Notes under the pieces: generated by a model
What the model was told of the DNA's origin: nothing
Databases searched by the model: none
Seen by the model: only the letters and a program-made list of their open reading frames with translations
NCBI GenBank assembly: GCA_001443495.1
Contig: LDXR01000006.1
Coordinates: 84,696-148,695, forward strand
Direction of reading: 5' to 3'
Source: a candidate division NC10 bacterium CSP1-5
Lineage (GTDB): Bacteria; Methylomirabilota; Methylomirabilia; Methylomirabilales; CSP1-5
Length of the DNA: 64,000 nucleotides
Part shown: piece after piece, positions 33,347-42,207 of the stretch
Layout of the letters: each line of letters starts with the position of its first letter
How positions within the stretch are numbered: position 1 is the stretch's first letter
Position numbers and translations under genes: made by a program

Positions 33347-35326
33347 ATGATGAAGGTTGGCGTGGACGTCGGGGGCACCTTCACCGACCTGGTCTTTCTC
33401 GCCGATGGGAGACTCTGGACTCACAAGGTGCTTTCGACTCCCGTCGATCCGGCCGGGGCCGTGCTGCAGGGGATTGCGCAGGAGGCGTTGGCTGAGGAGA
33501 GCTATCAGATCGTTCACGGCTCGACCGTGGCGACCAACGGGCTGCTCGAGGGGAAGGGGGCGCGGGTTGCCTTGATCACCACCGCCGGGTTCGAGGATCT
33601 GCTGGAGATCGGCCGCCAGGATCGGCCCCGTCTCTACGATTTCATGGTCGATCGGCCACCGGTCCTCGTCCCCCGCGCCCTCCGCTTCGGAATCCGAGAA
33701 CGAGTGGATTGCCGGGGACGGGTGCTGGAGCCCCTCGAGGACGATGGCGTGACCTCCATCCTAAGCGACCTGGCCTCGGTTGGGGTCGAGTCGATCGCCA
33801 TCTGTCTGCTCCACTGCTATGCGAACCCGAGTCACGAGGCCCGGGTCCTGAAGCGCGCCCTGCCGCTCGGGATTCCGGTCTCCGCCTCTCACCGGATCCT
33901 TCCCGAATACCGAGAGTACGAGCGGTGCGTCGCCACCGTGGTGAACGCCTACGTCTCACCCTTGATGGAGCGCTACCTCGGCCGGCTCGAGGAGGCGGTC
34001 GGGAAAGGACGGCTCAGGATCATGCAGTCGAATGGCGGAAGCATCTCCGCGGCCGTCGCCCGCCAGGAGGCAGTCCGGACGATCCTCTCGGGTCCCGCCG
34101 GCGGCGTGGTGGGGGCCACCGCCGTTGCGCGAGACGCGGGATGTGACAAGGTGATCACCTTTGACATGGGCGGGACCTCGACTGATGTCGCCCTCGTCGA
34201 CGGCGATCTCAGGGTGACCACCGAGGCCGAGGTCGGGGGCCTGCCGCTCCGGATTCCCCTCCTCGACATCCACACCGTGGGATCGGGCGGTGGATCGCTG
34301 GTGTGGATCGATGAAGGGGGAGCCCTGCGCGTGGGCCCGCAGAGCGCCGGGGCCGATCCCGGACCGGTCTGCTATGGTCGCGGAGAGCAGATTACGGTCA
34401 CCGACGCCCACCTCACGCTGGGGCGACTCGACCCGGATCGATTCCTGGGGGGGAAGATGCGACTCGACCTAGAGCGGGTCGGGGCGGTGATGGCGGCCTT
34501 CGCGCGACAGGTCGGCATGGACCCGTTGCGACTGGCAGAGGGGGTCGTCACGGTGGCCAATGCCACCATGGAAAAGGCCATCCGGGTGATCTCCGTGGAG
34601 CGGGGGCATGATCCCCGGGAGTTCTGTCTGGTCTCCTTCGGCGGGGCGGGAGGTCTGCATGCGTGCGCGCTGGCCCAATCCTTGTCCATGCCCCGGGTGC
34701 TGATTCCGCCGCACGCGGGGCTGCTGTCGGCCTACGGGATGCTGGTGGCCGACGTCGTCAAGGATTACGCCAAGACCCTCTTGCGGAGCACCGTGAGTAC
34801 CAGCTTCGAGGAGCTCCAGGCCGTCGTCAGTCTCCTGAAGGAGCAGGGCTTCAGAGAGATGAAGGACGAGGGGCTGGATGAAGAGTCGATCACCACCGAG
34901 GCCGCGCTGGACATGCGCTACCTCGGGCAGTCCTACGAACTTCGCGTCCCGTGCGAACAGGACTTCCTCTCCCGGTTTCACGATTTGCACCGGAAAAGCT
35001 ACGGCTATGCTAATCCGGCCCGTGAGACCGAGATCGTGACCGTGCGCCTCCGGGTGAAAGGAGGGGTCGAGAAGCCGCCCCTCGCAACTGTGGAGGAGGG
35101 ATCGGCGGATCCGGGAACCGCCTGCGTCGGCGAGAGACGCGTGTTTCTCGACGACGAGTGGGTCACGGCCCCGGTCTTTGCCCGGGAGGCGCTCAGGGCG
35201 GGGAACCGGTGTGCGGGGCCGGCCCTGGTGGTGGAGATGAGCGCCACCACGTTTCTTGCCCCCGGATGGGAGGGCACAGTGGACAGGCGGGGCAATCTGG
35301 TGCTCACCAGGGGGGGGCCCCGATGA
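33347..35326 (+). CDS. hyuA: Hydantoinase/5-oxoprolinase subunit A (HyuA)
   Basis: A 659-residue ATP-dependent subunit of the hydantoinase/oxoprolinase/acetophenone carboxylase family, with an actin-like ATPase fold. VGVDVGGTFTDLV opens the protein. HGSTVATNGLLEGKGA, the central FDMGGTSTDVALV, and SFGGAGGLHACALA are also seen. It works with the B subunit encoded next (4-bp ATGA overlap). Candidate reactions are ring-opening of 5-oxoproline or a hydantoin; the neighbouring cyclase-like genes favour 5-oxoproline. The ATG follows GAGGAAGG. Confidence 0.9.
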   Translation: MMKVGVDVGGTFTDLVFLADGRLWTHKVLSTPVDPAGAVLQGIAQEALAEESYQIVHGSTVATNGLLEGKGARVALITTAGFEDLLEIGRQDRPRLYDFMVDRPPVLVPRALRFGIRERVDCRGRVLEPLEDDGVTSILSDLASVGVESIAICLLHCYANPSHEARVLKRALPLGIPVSASHRILPEYREYERCVATVVNAYVSPLMERYLGRLEEAVGKGRLRIMQSNGGSISAAVARQEAVRTILSGPAGGVVGATAVARDAGCDKVITFDMGGTSTDVALVDGDLRVTTEAEVGGLPLRIPLLDIHTVGSGGGSLVWIDEGGALRVGPQSAGADPGPVCYGRGEQITVTDAHLTLGRLDPDRFLGGKMRLDLERVGAVMAAFARQVGMDPLRLAEGVVTVANATMEKAIRVISVERGHDPREFCLVSFGGAGGLHACALAQSLSMPRVLIPPHAGLLSAYGMLVADVVKDYAKTLLRSTVSTSFEELQAVVSLLKEQGFREMKDEGLDEESITTEAALDMRYLGQSYELRVPCEQDFLSRFHDLHRKSYGYANPARETEIVTVRLRVKGGVEKPPLATVEEGSADPGTACVGERRVFLDDEWVTAPVFAREALRAGNRCAGPALVVEMSATTFLAPGWEGTVDRRGNLVLTRGGPR

Positions 35327-36906
35327 CGCCCAGCACCGATCCCATCAAGCTGGAGGTCTTCAAGAATCTTTTCGCCTCGGTGGCTGAGGAGATGGGGGTG
35401 GCGCTGTGTCGGACCGGACACTCGGCCAATATCAAGGAGCGGCGTGATTACTCGTGCGCCATCTTTGACGGCAGGGGTGAGATGATCGCGCAGGCCGCCC
35501 ACATCCCCGTGCATCTCGGTTCGATGCCCTTGGCGGTGAAGGCCGCCATGGAGGGAAGGCCGATGAGTCGTGGCGATACCATCATCCTCAACGATCCGTA
35601 CCGGGGAGGGACGCATCTGCCGGACCTGACCCTCATCTCCCCTGTCTTCGGCGAGGACACCTCCTCCCCCCTCTTCTTTGTCGCGAACCGGGCCCATCAC
35701 GCCGACGTGGGAGGGATGGCCCCCGGTTCCATGGGCGTGGCCACGGAGATTTTTCAAGAAGGCATTCGGCTTCCGCCGGTGACTCTCGTGAAGGGAGGGG
35801 ATCTCAATCGGGACGTGTTCGATCTGCTCCTGGCGAATGTCCGGACGCCGGAGGAACGGGAGGGGGATCTCGAGGCCCAACTGGCGGCGAACGAGACGGG
35901 ACGGAGGCGGCTGCTCGAGATCGTCGCGCGCTCCGGGGCCGCCGAGACGCGCCGCTATACGGAGGAACTGAAGGCGTATGCCGAGCGGATGACCCGCGAG
36001 GCCATCCGGCGGATCCCGGAGGGCTGCTACCGCTTTGAAGACTACTTGGATGATGACGGCGTGACTGCTGAGCCTATTCGGATCGCGGTGGCCGTCACCG
36101 TCAAGGGAGGCCAGGCGGTCGTCGATTTTTCCGGCACCTCTCCGCAGGTCGCGGGAAGCGTGAATGCCGTCTATGCCGTGACCCTGTCCGCGGTCTTCTA
36201 CGTCTTCCGTTGTCTCGTGGACTTTGACATCCCCTCCAATGCGGGCTGCATGGTCCCGCTGACCGTCATTGCGCCGGAAGGGAGCGTGGTCAACGCCCGA
36301 CCTCCGGCGGCCGTGGCGGGCGGGAATGTCGAGACGTCTCAGCGAATTGTGGACGTGCTGCTGGGGGCGTTGGCTCAGGCCCTGCCCGATCGGATCCCCG
36401 CGGCAAGCGCCGGGACGATGAGCAACCTGGTCATCGGGGGCACCGATCGTGAGCGGGGGCGACCTTTCGCCTATTATGAAACCATCGCCGGAGGGATGGG
36501 GGCGCGGCCGACGCGAGACGGCGTGGATGCGGTGCAGACCCATATGACCAATACGCGGAACACGCCGATCGAGGCCTTGGAGCACGCCTATCCCCTCCGG
36601 GTGCTCCGCTACGAGATTCGCCGCGGATCAGGGGGGAGGGGGAGACATCGAGGGGGGGATGGGATCCGGCGTGATGTCGAGCTGCTGACGGATGCCGCCG
36701 TCGGTCTGCTGGCGGACCGGCGGCGTTTTCGACCCTACGGGCTGCAGGGGGGAGAGTCCGGCCAGGGGGGAGAGAGCATCCTGATCTCGCCGGGCGGGGA
36801 GAGGCCCCTCAACTCGAAGTTTCAACTCCGGGCCCGTGCGGGGGAGATTATCAGTATTCGAACCCCCGGGGGAGGCGGGTACGGGAGGGCGGAGGGACAC
36901 GCATGA
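35323..36906 (+). CDS. hyuB: Hydantoinase/5-oxoprolinase subunit B (HyuB)
   Basis: A 527-residue partner of HyuA. The family start DPIKLEVFKNLFASVAEEM, ERRDYSCAIFDGRGEMIAQA split over residues 36-60, the metal-binding NDPYRGGTHLPDL, and ANRAHHADVGG are all present. The C-terminus ends RTPGGGGYG, a family hallmark. ATG 35323 is chosen for this N-terminus and coupling to hyuA; an upstream open frame is a shadow. Confidence 0.92.
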   Translation: MTPSTDPIKLEVFKNLFASVAEEMGVALCRTGHSANIKERRDYSCAIFDGRGEMIAQAAHIPVHLGSMPLAVKAAMEGRPMSRGDTIILNDPYRGGTHLPDLTLISPVFGEDTSSPLFFVANRAHHADVGGMAPGSMGVATEIFQEGIRLPPVTLVKGGDLNRDVFDLLLANVRTPEEREGDLEAQLAANETGRRRLLEIVARSGAAETRRYTEELKAYAERMTREAIRRIPEGCYRFEDYLDDDGVTAEPIRIAVAVTVKGGQAVVDFSGTSPQVAGSVNAVYAVTLSAVFYVFRCLVDFDIPSNAGCMVPLTVIAPEGSVVNARPPAAVAGGNVETSQRIVDVLLGALAQALPDRIPAASAGTMSNLVIGGTDRERGRPFAYYETIAGGMGARPTRDGVDAVQTHMTNTRNTPIEALEHAYPLRVLRYEIRRGSGGRGRHRGGDGIRRDVELLTDAAVGLLADRRRFRPYGLQGGESGQGGESILISPGGERPLNSKFQLRARAGEIISIRTPGGGGYGRAEGHA

Positions 36907-36919
36907 GGAGAGGACACAG

Positions 36920-37438
36920 ATGACGAGACAGGCGGAATGGGGGCGAGCCATCCTGCGGTGTGCCATGGCCCTCGCACTCTTCACCGGGTGTGCCCTTTTC
37001 GATTTCGAGGCCACTCCACCTGGCCCGGGGGTCCCTCGGATCAGCGATCTCCGGATCGAGCCCGACGTGGTGGAGAGGGGGGGGCAGGCCACCCTTCGCT
37101 TCGATTTCACGGATCTTGACGGGGATATCATGGACGTCTATCTGGGGCTCAGAAGCGAGGTGAAGGACTTCACCCTTGCCACCGGGCTTCGGCCCGCCGT
37201 GATCAGTCGCGGGAAATACCTTGGGCAGACGGAGGGGACGGCGGAGGAGACCATCACAATCAGCTTCGAGCGGCGATTCGCCCCTCTCGCCTCCGAGGAG
37301 CGGGACTATGAAGGAGGCGTGGTGGAGCCCGAGAGGAGGCAGCAAGAGATCGGGGGGATCCGGGTCTATGAGATTTTTGTCGTCGATCGGAAGGGGCAGG
37401 TGAGCAATTCCCTTCGGGCTCGGGTGACCGTGCGGTGA
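36920..37438 (+). CDS. Small lipoprotein of unknown function
   Basis: A 172-residue exported protein with a hydrophobic lead (residues 12-24) and a lipobox-like LFTGC, giving a lipid-modified cysteine at about residue 25. The mature part resembles an immunoglobulin-like/bacterial beta-sandwich with acidic turns (DFTDLDGDIMD). ATG 36920 has GGAGAGG upstream; an earlier in-frame start would bury the signal. It overlaps the next gene by 4 bp and sits inside the oxoprolinase operon, so it may be a binding component or unrelated. Confidence 0.65.
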   Translation: MTRQAEWGRAILRCAMALALFTGCALFDFEATPPGPGVPRISDLRIEPDVVERGGQATLRFDFTDLDGDIMDVYLGLRSEVKDFTLATGLRPAVISRGKYLGQTEGTAEETITISFERRFAPLASEERDYEGGVVEPERRQQEIGGIRVYEIFVVDRKGQVSNSLRARVTVR

Positions 37439-38379
37439 CGGGCAGGAGCTCGGCGCGCACTCGGAAGGTCGGTGAGGCGGCGGATCGGATCTGTCTCCGC
37501 CCGCGGGACGCTCGCGGAGGGGATGTCCAGCTGTTGTATCGGGCGGCGCGACGCCTCCAGAAGGCCCCCTTGACCTCCCTGGCGGCCTTGCGGTTGACGG
37601 AGGTGGTTCGGTCAGGGGATGCGGTCCTGCTGATGACCGGCGCGGGGGCTCCTCCTGAGCTCCCCGCCGGCGAGACCGATGGCCCGCTCGGGGTTGCAGT
37701 TCTGGCGCGGGCCCTTCGTCTAGGCCTCGGGGCTCGACCCTTTGTGATCTCGGAGGAGAGGAATGTGGGACCGCTCCGGGCGGTGCTTCAGGTGACGGGA
37801 GCGGGCTGCATTCTTCTCCCATTCCCCTGTGGCCAGGAAGGGGCCGGATATCGCCTGGTCGATGACCTGCGCCCTGCGGCCGTCATCAGTGTGGAAAAGC
37901 TCGGTCCCAATCCCAAGGGAGTCGTTCACGATATGCGGGGCCGGAACGTCTCGGCAAGCCACGCCTCGGTCCGGGGACTGTTTGATGGTGCGAGAGAGCG
38001 GGGCATCCTGACCGCGGCGGTCGGTGATCGGGGCAACGAGGTCGGCTTCGGGTTGCTGACCGGTCCAGAGGTCCGATCCCGGTTGCGCACCGCGCGATGC
38101 CGGTGTCCCTGCCGGGGAACGATCGGCTGCGATATCCGGGCCGACGTGCTCGTGGTAAGCTCGATCTCCAACTGGGGAGCGTACGGCGTGGTCGCGTGCC
38201 TGCAATCGATCGTTGGTCGTCGCCTCCTGCACACCTCGCAGGAGGAGGCGGCGATGCTTGATGCCGCGGTCCGCGCGGGGGCGCGCGACGGGGTAACTCA
38301 TGCGTCGACCTTAACGGTGGATGGGGCCGATCTCGCCGTGCAGCAGGCGGTGGTGACGCTGCTCGGCGCGGTCAAGTAA
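37435..38379 (+). CDS. DUF4392 protein (D-glutamate cyclase C-terminal-like)
   Basis: A 314-residue protein of the DUF4392/GLUCM-like family. VLLMTGAGAPPELPAGETDGP near residue 68, GVVHDMRGRN and GDRGNEVGFG are the conserved stretches. The cysteine-rich CRCPCRGTIGCD and WGAYGVVA also fit. GTG 37435 overlaps the lipoprotein stop (GTGA). In DGLUCY this domain is joined to a DUF1445 domain, here encoded separately at 32429. Assignment to D-glutamate/5-oxoproline interconversion is inference from that fusion and from hyuAB between them. Confidence 0.78.
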   Translation: MTGRSSARTRKVGEAADRICLRPRDARGGDVQLLYRAARRLQKAPLTSLAALRLTEVVRSGDAVLLMTGAGAPPELPAGETDGPLGVAVLARALRLGLGARPFVISEERNVGPLRAVLQVTGAGCILLPFPCGQEGAGYRLVDDLRPAAVISVEKLGPNPKGVVHDMRGRNVSASHASVRGLFDGARERGILTAAVGDRGNEVGFGLLTGPEVRSRLRTARCRCPCRGTIGCDIRADVLVVSSISNWGAYGVVACLQSIVGRRLLHTSQEEAAMLDAAVRAGARDGVTHASTLTVDGADLAVQQAVVTLLGAVK

Positions 38380-38523
38380 CAGGGAAATCCTGCTGACGAA
38401 ACGGGCAAGGGATGAAGAGGTGCCTAATCTGTGGGCATGAACAGGAGGCGAAGCCAAACAGAGGAAAGTGTCCGATCGCGCATTCTCAAGAACTTTCCTT
38501 GGATTGACACGGATCGAGATTGA

Positions 38524-38968
<445 letters not shown>

Positions 38969-38970
<2 letters not shown>

Positions 38971-38997
38971 AGTAAACGCACAAAGTGCGTTTACTTT
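38969..38997 (+). terminator. Perfect 13-bp palindrome at the PII stop codon
   Basis: AAAGTAAACGCAC pairs perfectly with GTGCGTTTACTTT around a 3-nt AAA loop. The left arm begins within the TAA stop codon. It lacks a long T-run but should halt transcription or protect the mRNA 3' end. Confidence 0.65.
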
Positions 38998-39080
38998 GGA
39001 GCAATGGAGCAGTGGAACAATAGAGTGATCGTGGAGGCGAAATGCCCCATTGCGGTCTAATGTTCTATTGCTCAATTGTC
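38998..39080. repeat. Inverted array of degenerate GGAGCAATGGAGCA-type units
   Basis: The left half has GGAGCAATGGAGCAGTGGAAC followed by AATAG; the right half has the complementary kind (CCCATTGC, TTCTATTGCTCAATTG). It has the same architecture as the other intergenic repeats, with a different word. Confidence 0.5.
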
Positions 39081-39106
39081 ACTAGATGAAATGTGTTTGT
39101 ATTAGT

Positions 39107-39175
39107 TCATAGTGCAGGGTTCATGGATACGGATCGGAATCCTTCCCTGAACCATGAACGCTGAACCCTGAACCA
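39107..39175. repeat. Inverted array of GTTCATGGTTCAG-type units, second locus
   Basis: Left arm words GTTCATAGTGCAGGGTTCATGG, broken by a 20-nt core, and right arm words CCCTGAACCATGAACGCTGAACCCTGAACC in reverse complement. Shares words with the array at 3788-3865. Confidence 0.6.
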
Positions 39176-39177
39176 AG

Positions 39178-39212
39178 AAGGGGCCTCGTGGAGTCACGGG
39201 GCCCCTTCGTCT
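39178..39212 (+). terminator. Strong hairpin terminator between the PII and HAD genes
   Basis: AAGGGGCC (39178-39185) pairs with GGCCCCTT (39200-39207), with an inner CGTG/CACG stem and GAGT loop, followed by a short pyrimidine run (CGTCTTTC). Confidence 0.7.
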
Positions 39213-39267
39213 TTCATCGAGCGAAAGGCGGTTGACCGCCCCTGGTCCGACCGATAGAGTGCGGAGC

Positions 39268-39939
39268 ATGGGGACGCGGATCCTCGAATTTCGGTTCGGG
39301 CTTGTGGATCTCGAAGGGGTCATCTTCAACCCGGGCATCCTGTACCGGAGGGAGTTCGGCCGGTTCCTAGAGCGCCGGTATCACATCTCGGCAAAGGAGG
39401 CGCTCCGCTCCTACCAGGCCGATGAGCCGCTGCCGCTCGAGGCGAAGTTTGCACGCCTCCTCGCAGAGCACGGCCATCCGCCCGAGGAGGCGGCTCGTGC
39501 GGTCGCCGCCTTTCGGGCGGTAGTGGCGACATCTCGGCCGGTGGTCTCGGAGGGGGCCCGCGAACTCCTGGAAATCCTCGCCGCTCGCGGGACACACCTG
39601 TCCGCCCTGTCCGAGACCGAGTCCCGCATCGCCGAAGGCAAACTGGAAGAGGCGGGGCTGCGGGGCGTCTTTCGTCAGGTGATCGGCACTGAAATGGCTT
39701 CGAGGGAGCGCGAGCAGATCGTGCGCTGTGCGGAAGTGATGGGGCTGCCCCTCGAAACGTTTGCCGGCCAGGGCGTCGTCCTCACCGGCAACCCGGACGA
39801 TCTGGCCGCGGCCGGGGCGCTTGGCTTCTACGCCATCGCCGTCGCCCATGTGTCTCCGGAGGATGTGTTGAAGGCGCACGGGGCTCACGAAGTCTACCGG
39901 CACGTGGCCCATCTCTCGCTCCTCCTTCGCCAGCACTGA
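39268..39939 (+). CDS. HAD-superfamily hydrolase-like protein with altered motifs
   Basis: A 223-residue HAD-like fold. Motif I reads VDLEGVIFN: the nucleophile Asp is kept but the usual second Asp is Glu. Motif II is LSALSET, and motif IV LTGNPDDLAAAGALGF replaces the usual GDS with GNP. The cap-like helical insert lies at residues 25-90. Phosphatase activity is possible but uncertain. ATG 39268 is preferred over TTG 39232. It stands alone between a terminator and a repeat. Confidence 0.7.
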   Translation: MGTRILEFRFGLVDLEGVIFNPGILYRREFGRFLERRYHISAKEALRSYQADEPLPLEAKFARLLAEHGHPPEEAARAVAAFRAVVATSRPVVSEGARELLEILAARGTHLSALSETESRIAEGKLEEAGLRGVFRQVIGTEMASREREQIVRCAEVMGLPLETFAGQGVVLTGNPDDLAAAGALGFYAIAVAHVSPEDVLKAHGAHEVYRHVAHLSLLLRQH

Positions 39940-39950
39940 CAGAGCTGGCG

Positions 39951-39982
39951 GCTGCTAGAAGGCTAGAAGGCTAAGGCTAGAG
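39951..39982. repeat. Tandem GCTAGAAG-type units
   Basis: GCTGCTAGAAGGCTAGAAGG followed by CTAAGGCTAGAG; a related pair of units occurs at 54558-54584. Confidence 0.5.
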
Positions 39983-39992
39983 AGAGCGACCC

Positions 39993-40571
39993 GTGACGCC
40001 GGAAGAGGACGCTATCAGGCAATTACACGAGAAGGACTCGACTGCGCGCCGTCAGGCGGCGGACCGTCTGGGGGCCATCGGCGGGGCTTCGGCCGTGGAG
40101 CCGTTGGTTCAGGCGCTTCGGGATGAGGACTGGGGAGTGCGGACCATCGCCGAACACTCGCTGTGGCAGATCTGGTGCCGGTCGGGCGACGGGACGGCGG
40201 ACGCTTTAATGCAGGAGGGGATCGAGGCCTTGGAGCGGAAGACGTGGGCAAAGGCGGTTGCCACGTTCACCCAGGTGATCGAGAGGGTCCCCGAGTTTGC
40301 CGAGGGATATAACAAGCGGGCGACCACGTATTACTTGATGGGCAAGTATGCGCAGGCCATTGCCGACTGTGATGCCACGATCGCCAGGAACCCGCACCAC
40401 TTTGGTGCGTTGAGCGGGGAAGGATTGTGTTACCTCGCCCTGGGTCAGCTCCGGACGGCCCGGGACTGTTTCCGAAGAGCCTTGGCGGTGAACCCCAACA
40501 TGCCAGGGGTGGAGCAGAATCTCGCCGCCGTCGAGCGTGCCCTTCATGCCGGCGGGAACGGCTTTGACTAG
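39993..40571 (+). CDS. HEAT-repeat plus TPR-repeat protein
   Basis: A 192-residue cytosolic scaffold-type protein. Residues 5-60 form a HEAT-like pair (STARRQAADRLGAIGGASAVEPLVQALRDED split by turns). Residues 72-180 are about three TPRs (AEGYNKRATTYYLMGKYAQA, ALSGEGLCYLALGQLRTARD). There are no signal or catalytic motifs. GTG start 39993 with AGAGAG upstream. Converges with the unknown gene on the minus strand. Partner unknown. Confidence 0.8.
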   Translation: MTPEEDAIRQLHEKDSTARRQAADRLGAIGGASAVEPLVQALRDEDWGVRTIAEHSLWQIWCRSGDGTADALMQEGIEALERKTWAKAVATFTQVIERVPEFAEGYNKRATTYYLMGKYAQAIADCDATIARNPHHFGALSGEGLCYLALGQLRTARDCFRRALAVNPNMPGVEQNLAAVERALHAGGNGFD

Positions 40572-40586
40572 TGAGCACAGGGGAGA

Positions 40587-41228
40587 TCACGCGAGCCGGA
40601 GACACGCGCACCGCTCTTCGGTGAGACCGATGAGGACCTGGATCGCGGGGGGAACGGGCGCGGTCTTCGCGAGAAAGTGCCGGATGTAGAGTGCCGTCGC
40701 CCTCTTGTTCCCTTCGAGGATCGTGCAGATCCTACCCGTGGGCCGCCCCATCAGGATGAATTGGTTCTGGATCTCGACCTCTGGCAACCGGTCTCGGATC
40801 TGGAGAACATTCGTGATCACTGCGCGGGCCTCGTGGGCCCAGCGACCGGTCGCCTTGGCCGGGACGATGCCGCGGGCGATGACGGTCGCCGCCGCTGACA
40901 GTCGCCCTGTGGCGAGGGAGAGAAGGGTCCAGGTCGGATAGTTGATGACCCGGAGCCTTCGAAATTCCTGAGGGGGGATCACGGCCCGCCACCATTCTGT
41001 CCGGTGCGGAAGACCTCCCCAGAGGTCTCCCCGGTGAAGCTGGAGCACCTGGTGGCGCAGACGATTCTCTCGGACGCTGGTCAGGATCGGCCTCTGGATC
41101 AGACGCGGGGAGAGATTGAGGCGCTTCAGGGCTGCAATGAGCCGGGGACGAAAGCGGGGCGAGGAAAGCTCTGCCTTGAGCCAGCAGGCGGCGACGAGAT
41201 CGGGGCTCACCCGTTCCAGGAACGTCAT
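40587..41228 (-). CDS. Unknown protein, possibly ParB-nuclease-like fold at the C-terminus
   Basis: A 213-residue basic protein that I do not recognise. Residues 155-190 read GRICTILEGNKRATALYIRH, faintly like the substrate-loop GxxR/H region of ParB/sulfiredoxin-like domains. The N-terminal half is Arg- and Leu-rich and helical (PRLIAALKRLNLSPRLIQRP). It begins 19 bp after the SDR gene on the same strand and is probably co-transcribed with it. Confidence 0.55.
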   Translation of the reverse strand: MTFLERVSPDLVAACWLKAELSSPRFRPRLIAALKRLNLSPRLIQRPILTSVRENRLRHQVLQLHRGDLWGGLPHRTEWWRAVIPPQEFRRLRVINYPTWTLLSLATGRLSAAATVIARGIVPAKATGRWAHEARAVITNVLQIRDRLPEVEIQNQFILMGRPTGRICTILEGNKRATALYIRHFLAKTAPVPPAIQVLIGLTEERCACLRLA

Positions 41229-41247
41229 ACCGGCTCGTGTGTCCTGC

Positions 41248-41964
41248 TCAGCGCCGCCGGGGCTTGGCAGGGCGCATTTCGATCCGGGTGCTCATCGTGC
41301 GCGGCGGTGATTGCAGCAGGTAGACGACCATGTCCGCGATGTGCTCGGGGAGAATCGCCCATCCCGATCTCTCGGTGCCCCCGGTGGAGAAATCCGTCTC
41401 GACACTGCCGGGCATGATGTGACTCACCCGGATCCCATCGTACCGAATCTCCTGGAACAGGGCCTCGCTGAACCCGAGGAGACCGAACTTGGAGGCGTTG
41501 TACGCAGCCATCGTCGGGTGGGCGTTCGCACCGGCGAGAGAGCCGATGTTAATAATGTAGCCACCCCCACGGCTCCGCATTTTCGGAATGGCCTCGTGGC
41601 AGCAGTAGAAGACCCCGGTCAGATTGGTGTCGATGATCTCCTGCCACTCCTCGGGCTTGAGATCGGTGACGGGGGCTGTGGTGGAGACACCGGCGTTGTT
41701 CACCAGGATGTCCAGGCCTCCGAACTCGCGGACGGCGAAGTCCATCAGCCGCTGAACCTGGCGGTACTCCCGAACATCGCAGGCAACTCCCGCCACCTTT
41801 CCCTTTTCCCGCCGCCGGCACTCCTTCACCGCCTGATCGACGTCGTGTTGGCGGCGGGAGGAGATGACGACGGCGATGCCTTGATCGATCAGGGCCTCTG
41901 CGATGGCCCGGCCAATCCCGCGCGTGCTCCCGGTTACCACCGCAACCTTTCCCTGTAGCGACAT
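41248..41964 (-). CDS. Short-chain dehydrogenase/reductase
   Basis: A 238-residue classical SDR. Cofactor motif TGSTRGIGRAIA, NNAGV, catalytic Ser in INIGSLAG, and YNASK (YxxxK) are all intact. The C-terminus ends in a basic KPRRR tail instead of the usual TVDGG, which is unusual. FabG-like 3-ketoacyl or other carbonyl reduction is possible; substrate unknown. Confidence 0.88.
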   Translation of the reverse strand: MSLQGKVAVVTGSTRGIGRAIAEALIDQGIAVVISSRRQHDVDQAVKECRRREKGKVAGVACDVREYRQVQRLMDFAVREFGGLDILVNNAGVSTTAPVTDLKPEEWQEIIDTNLTGVFYCCHEAIPKMRSRGGGYIINIGSLAGANAHPTMAAYNASKFGLLGFSEALFQEIRYDGIRVSHIMPGSVETDFSTGGTERSGWAILPEHIADMVVYLLQSPPRTMSTRIEMRPAKPRRR

Positions 41965-41996
41965 GTCTTCTCCCCCGATATCCGACGAAACGGGTA

Positions 41997-42058
41997 TTAG
42001 GTTTTGGGTTTCAGGTTTTCGGTCCCCAACACCGAATACCCGACACCCAGAGACCGAC
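41997..42058. repeat. Inverted array of degenerate GGTTTCGGGT-type units
   Basis: The left side carries TTAGGTTTTGGGTTTCAGG and TTTTCGG words; the right side carries the complementary CACCGAATACCCGACACCC. It fills the gap between the SDR and PilZ genes; the rest of the 243-bp gap shows nothing I can name. Confidence 0.45.
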
Positions 42059-42207
42059 TATAGCCTGGATGGGAAATTTTGGCAAATCCATGAGCGATAT
42101 CAGCCATTTTGTCCTGGACAGTGTCGGTGGCGGGATAGTTCCAAAGAGGGTCGCGCGCGGCCCCATAAGCGAGCATCGGCATCGATCCGGGGAGAGGAAG
42201 AAACGAA

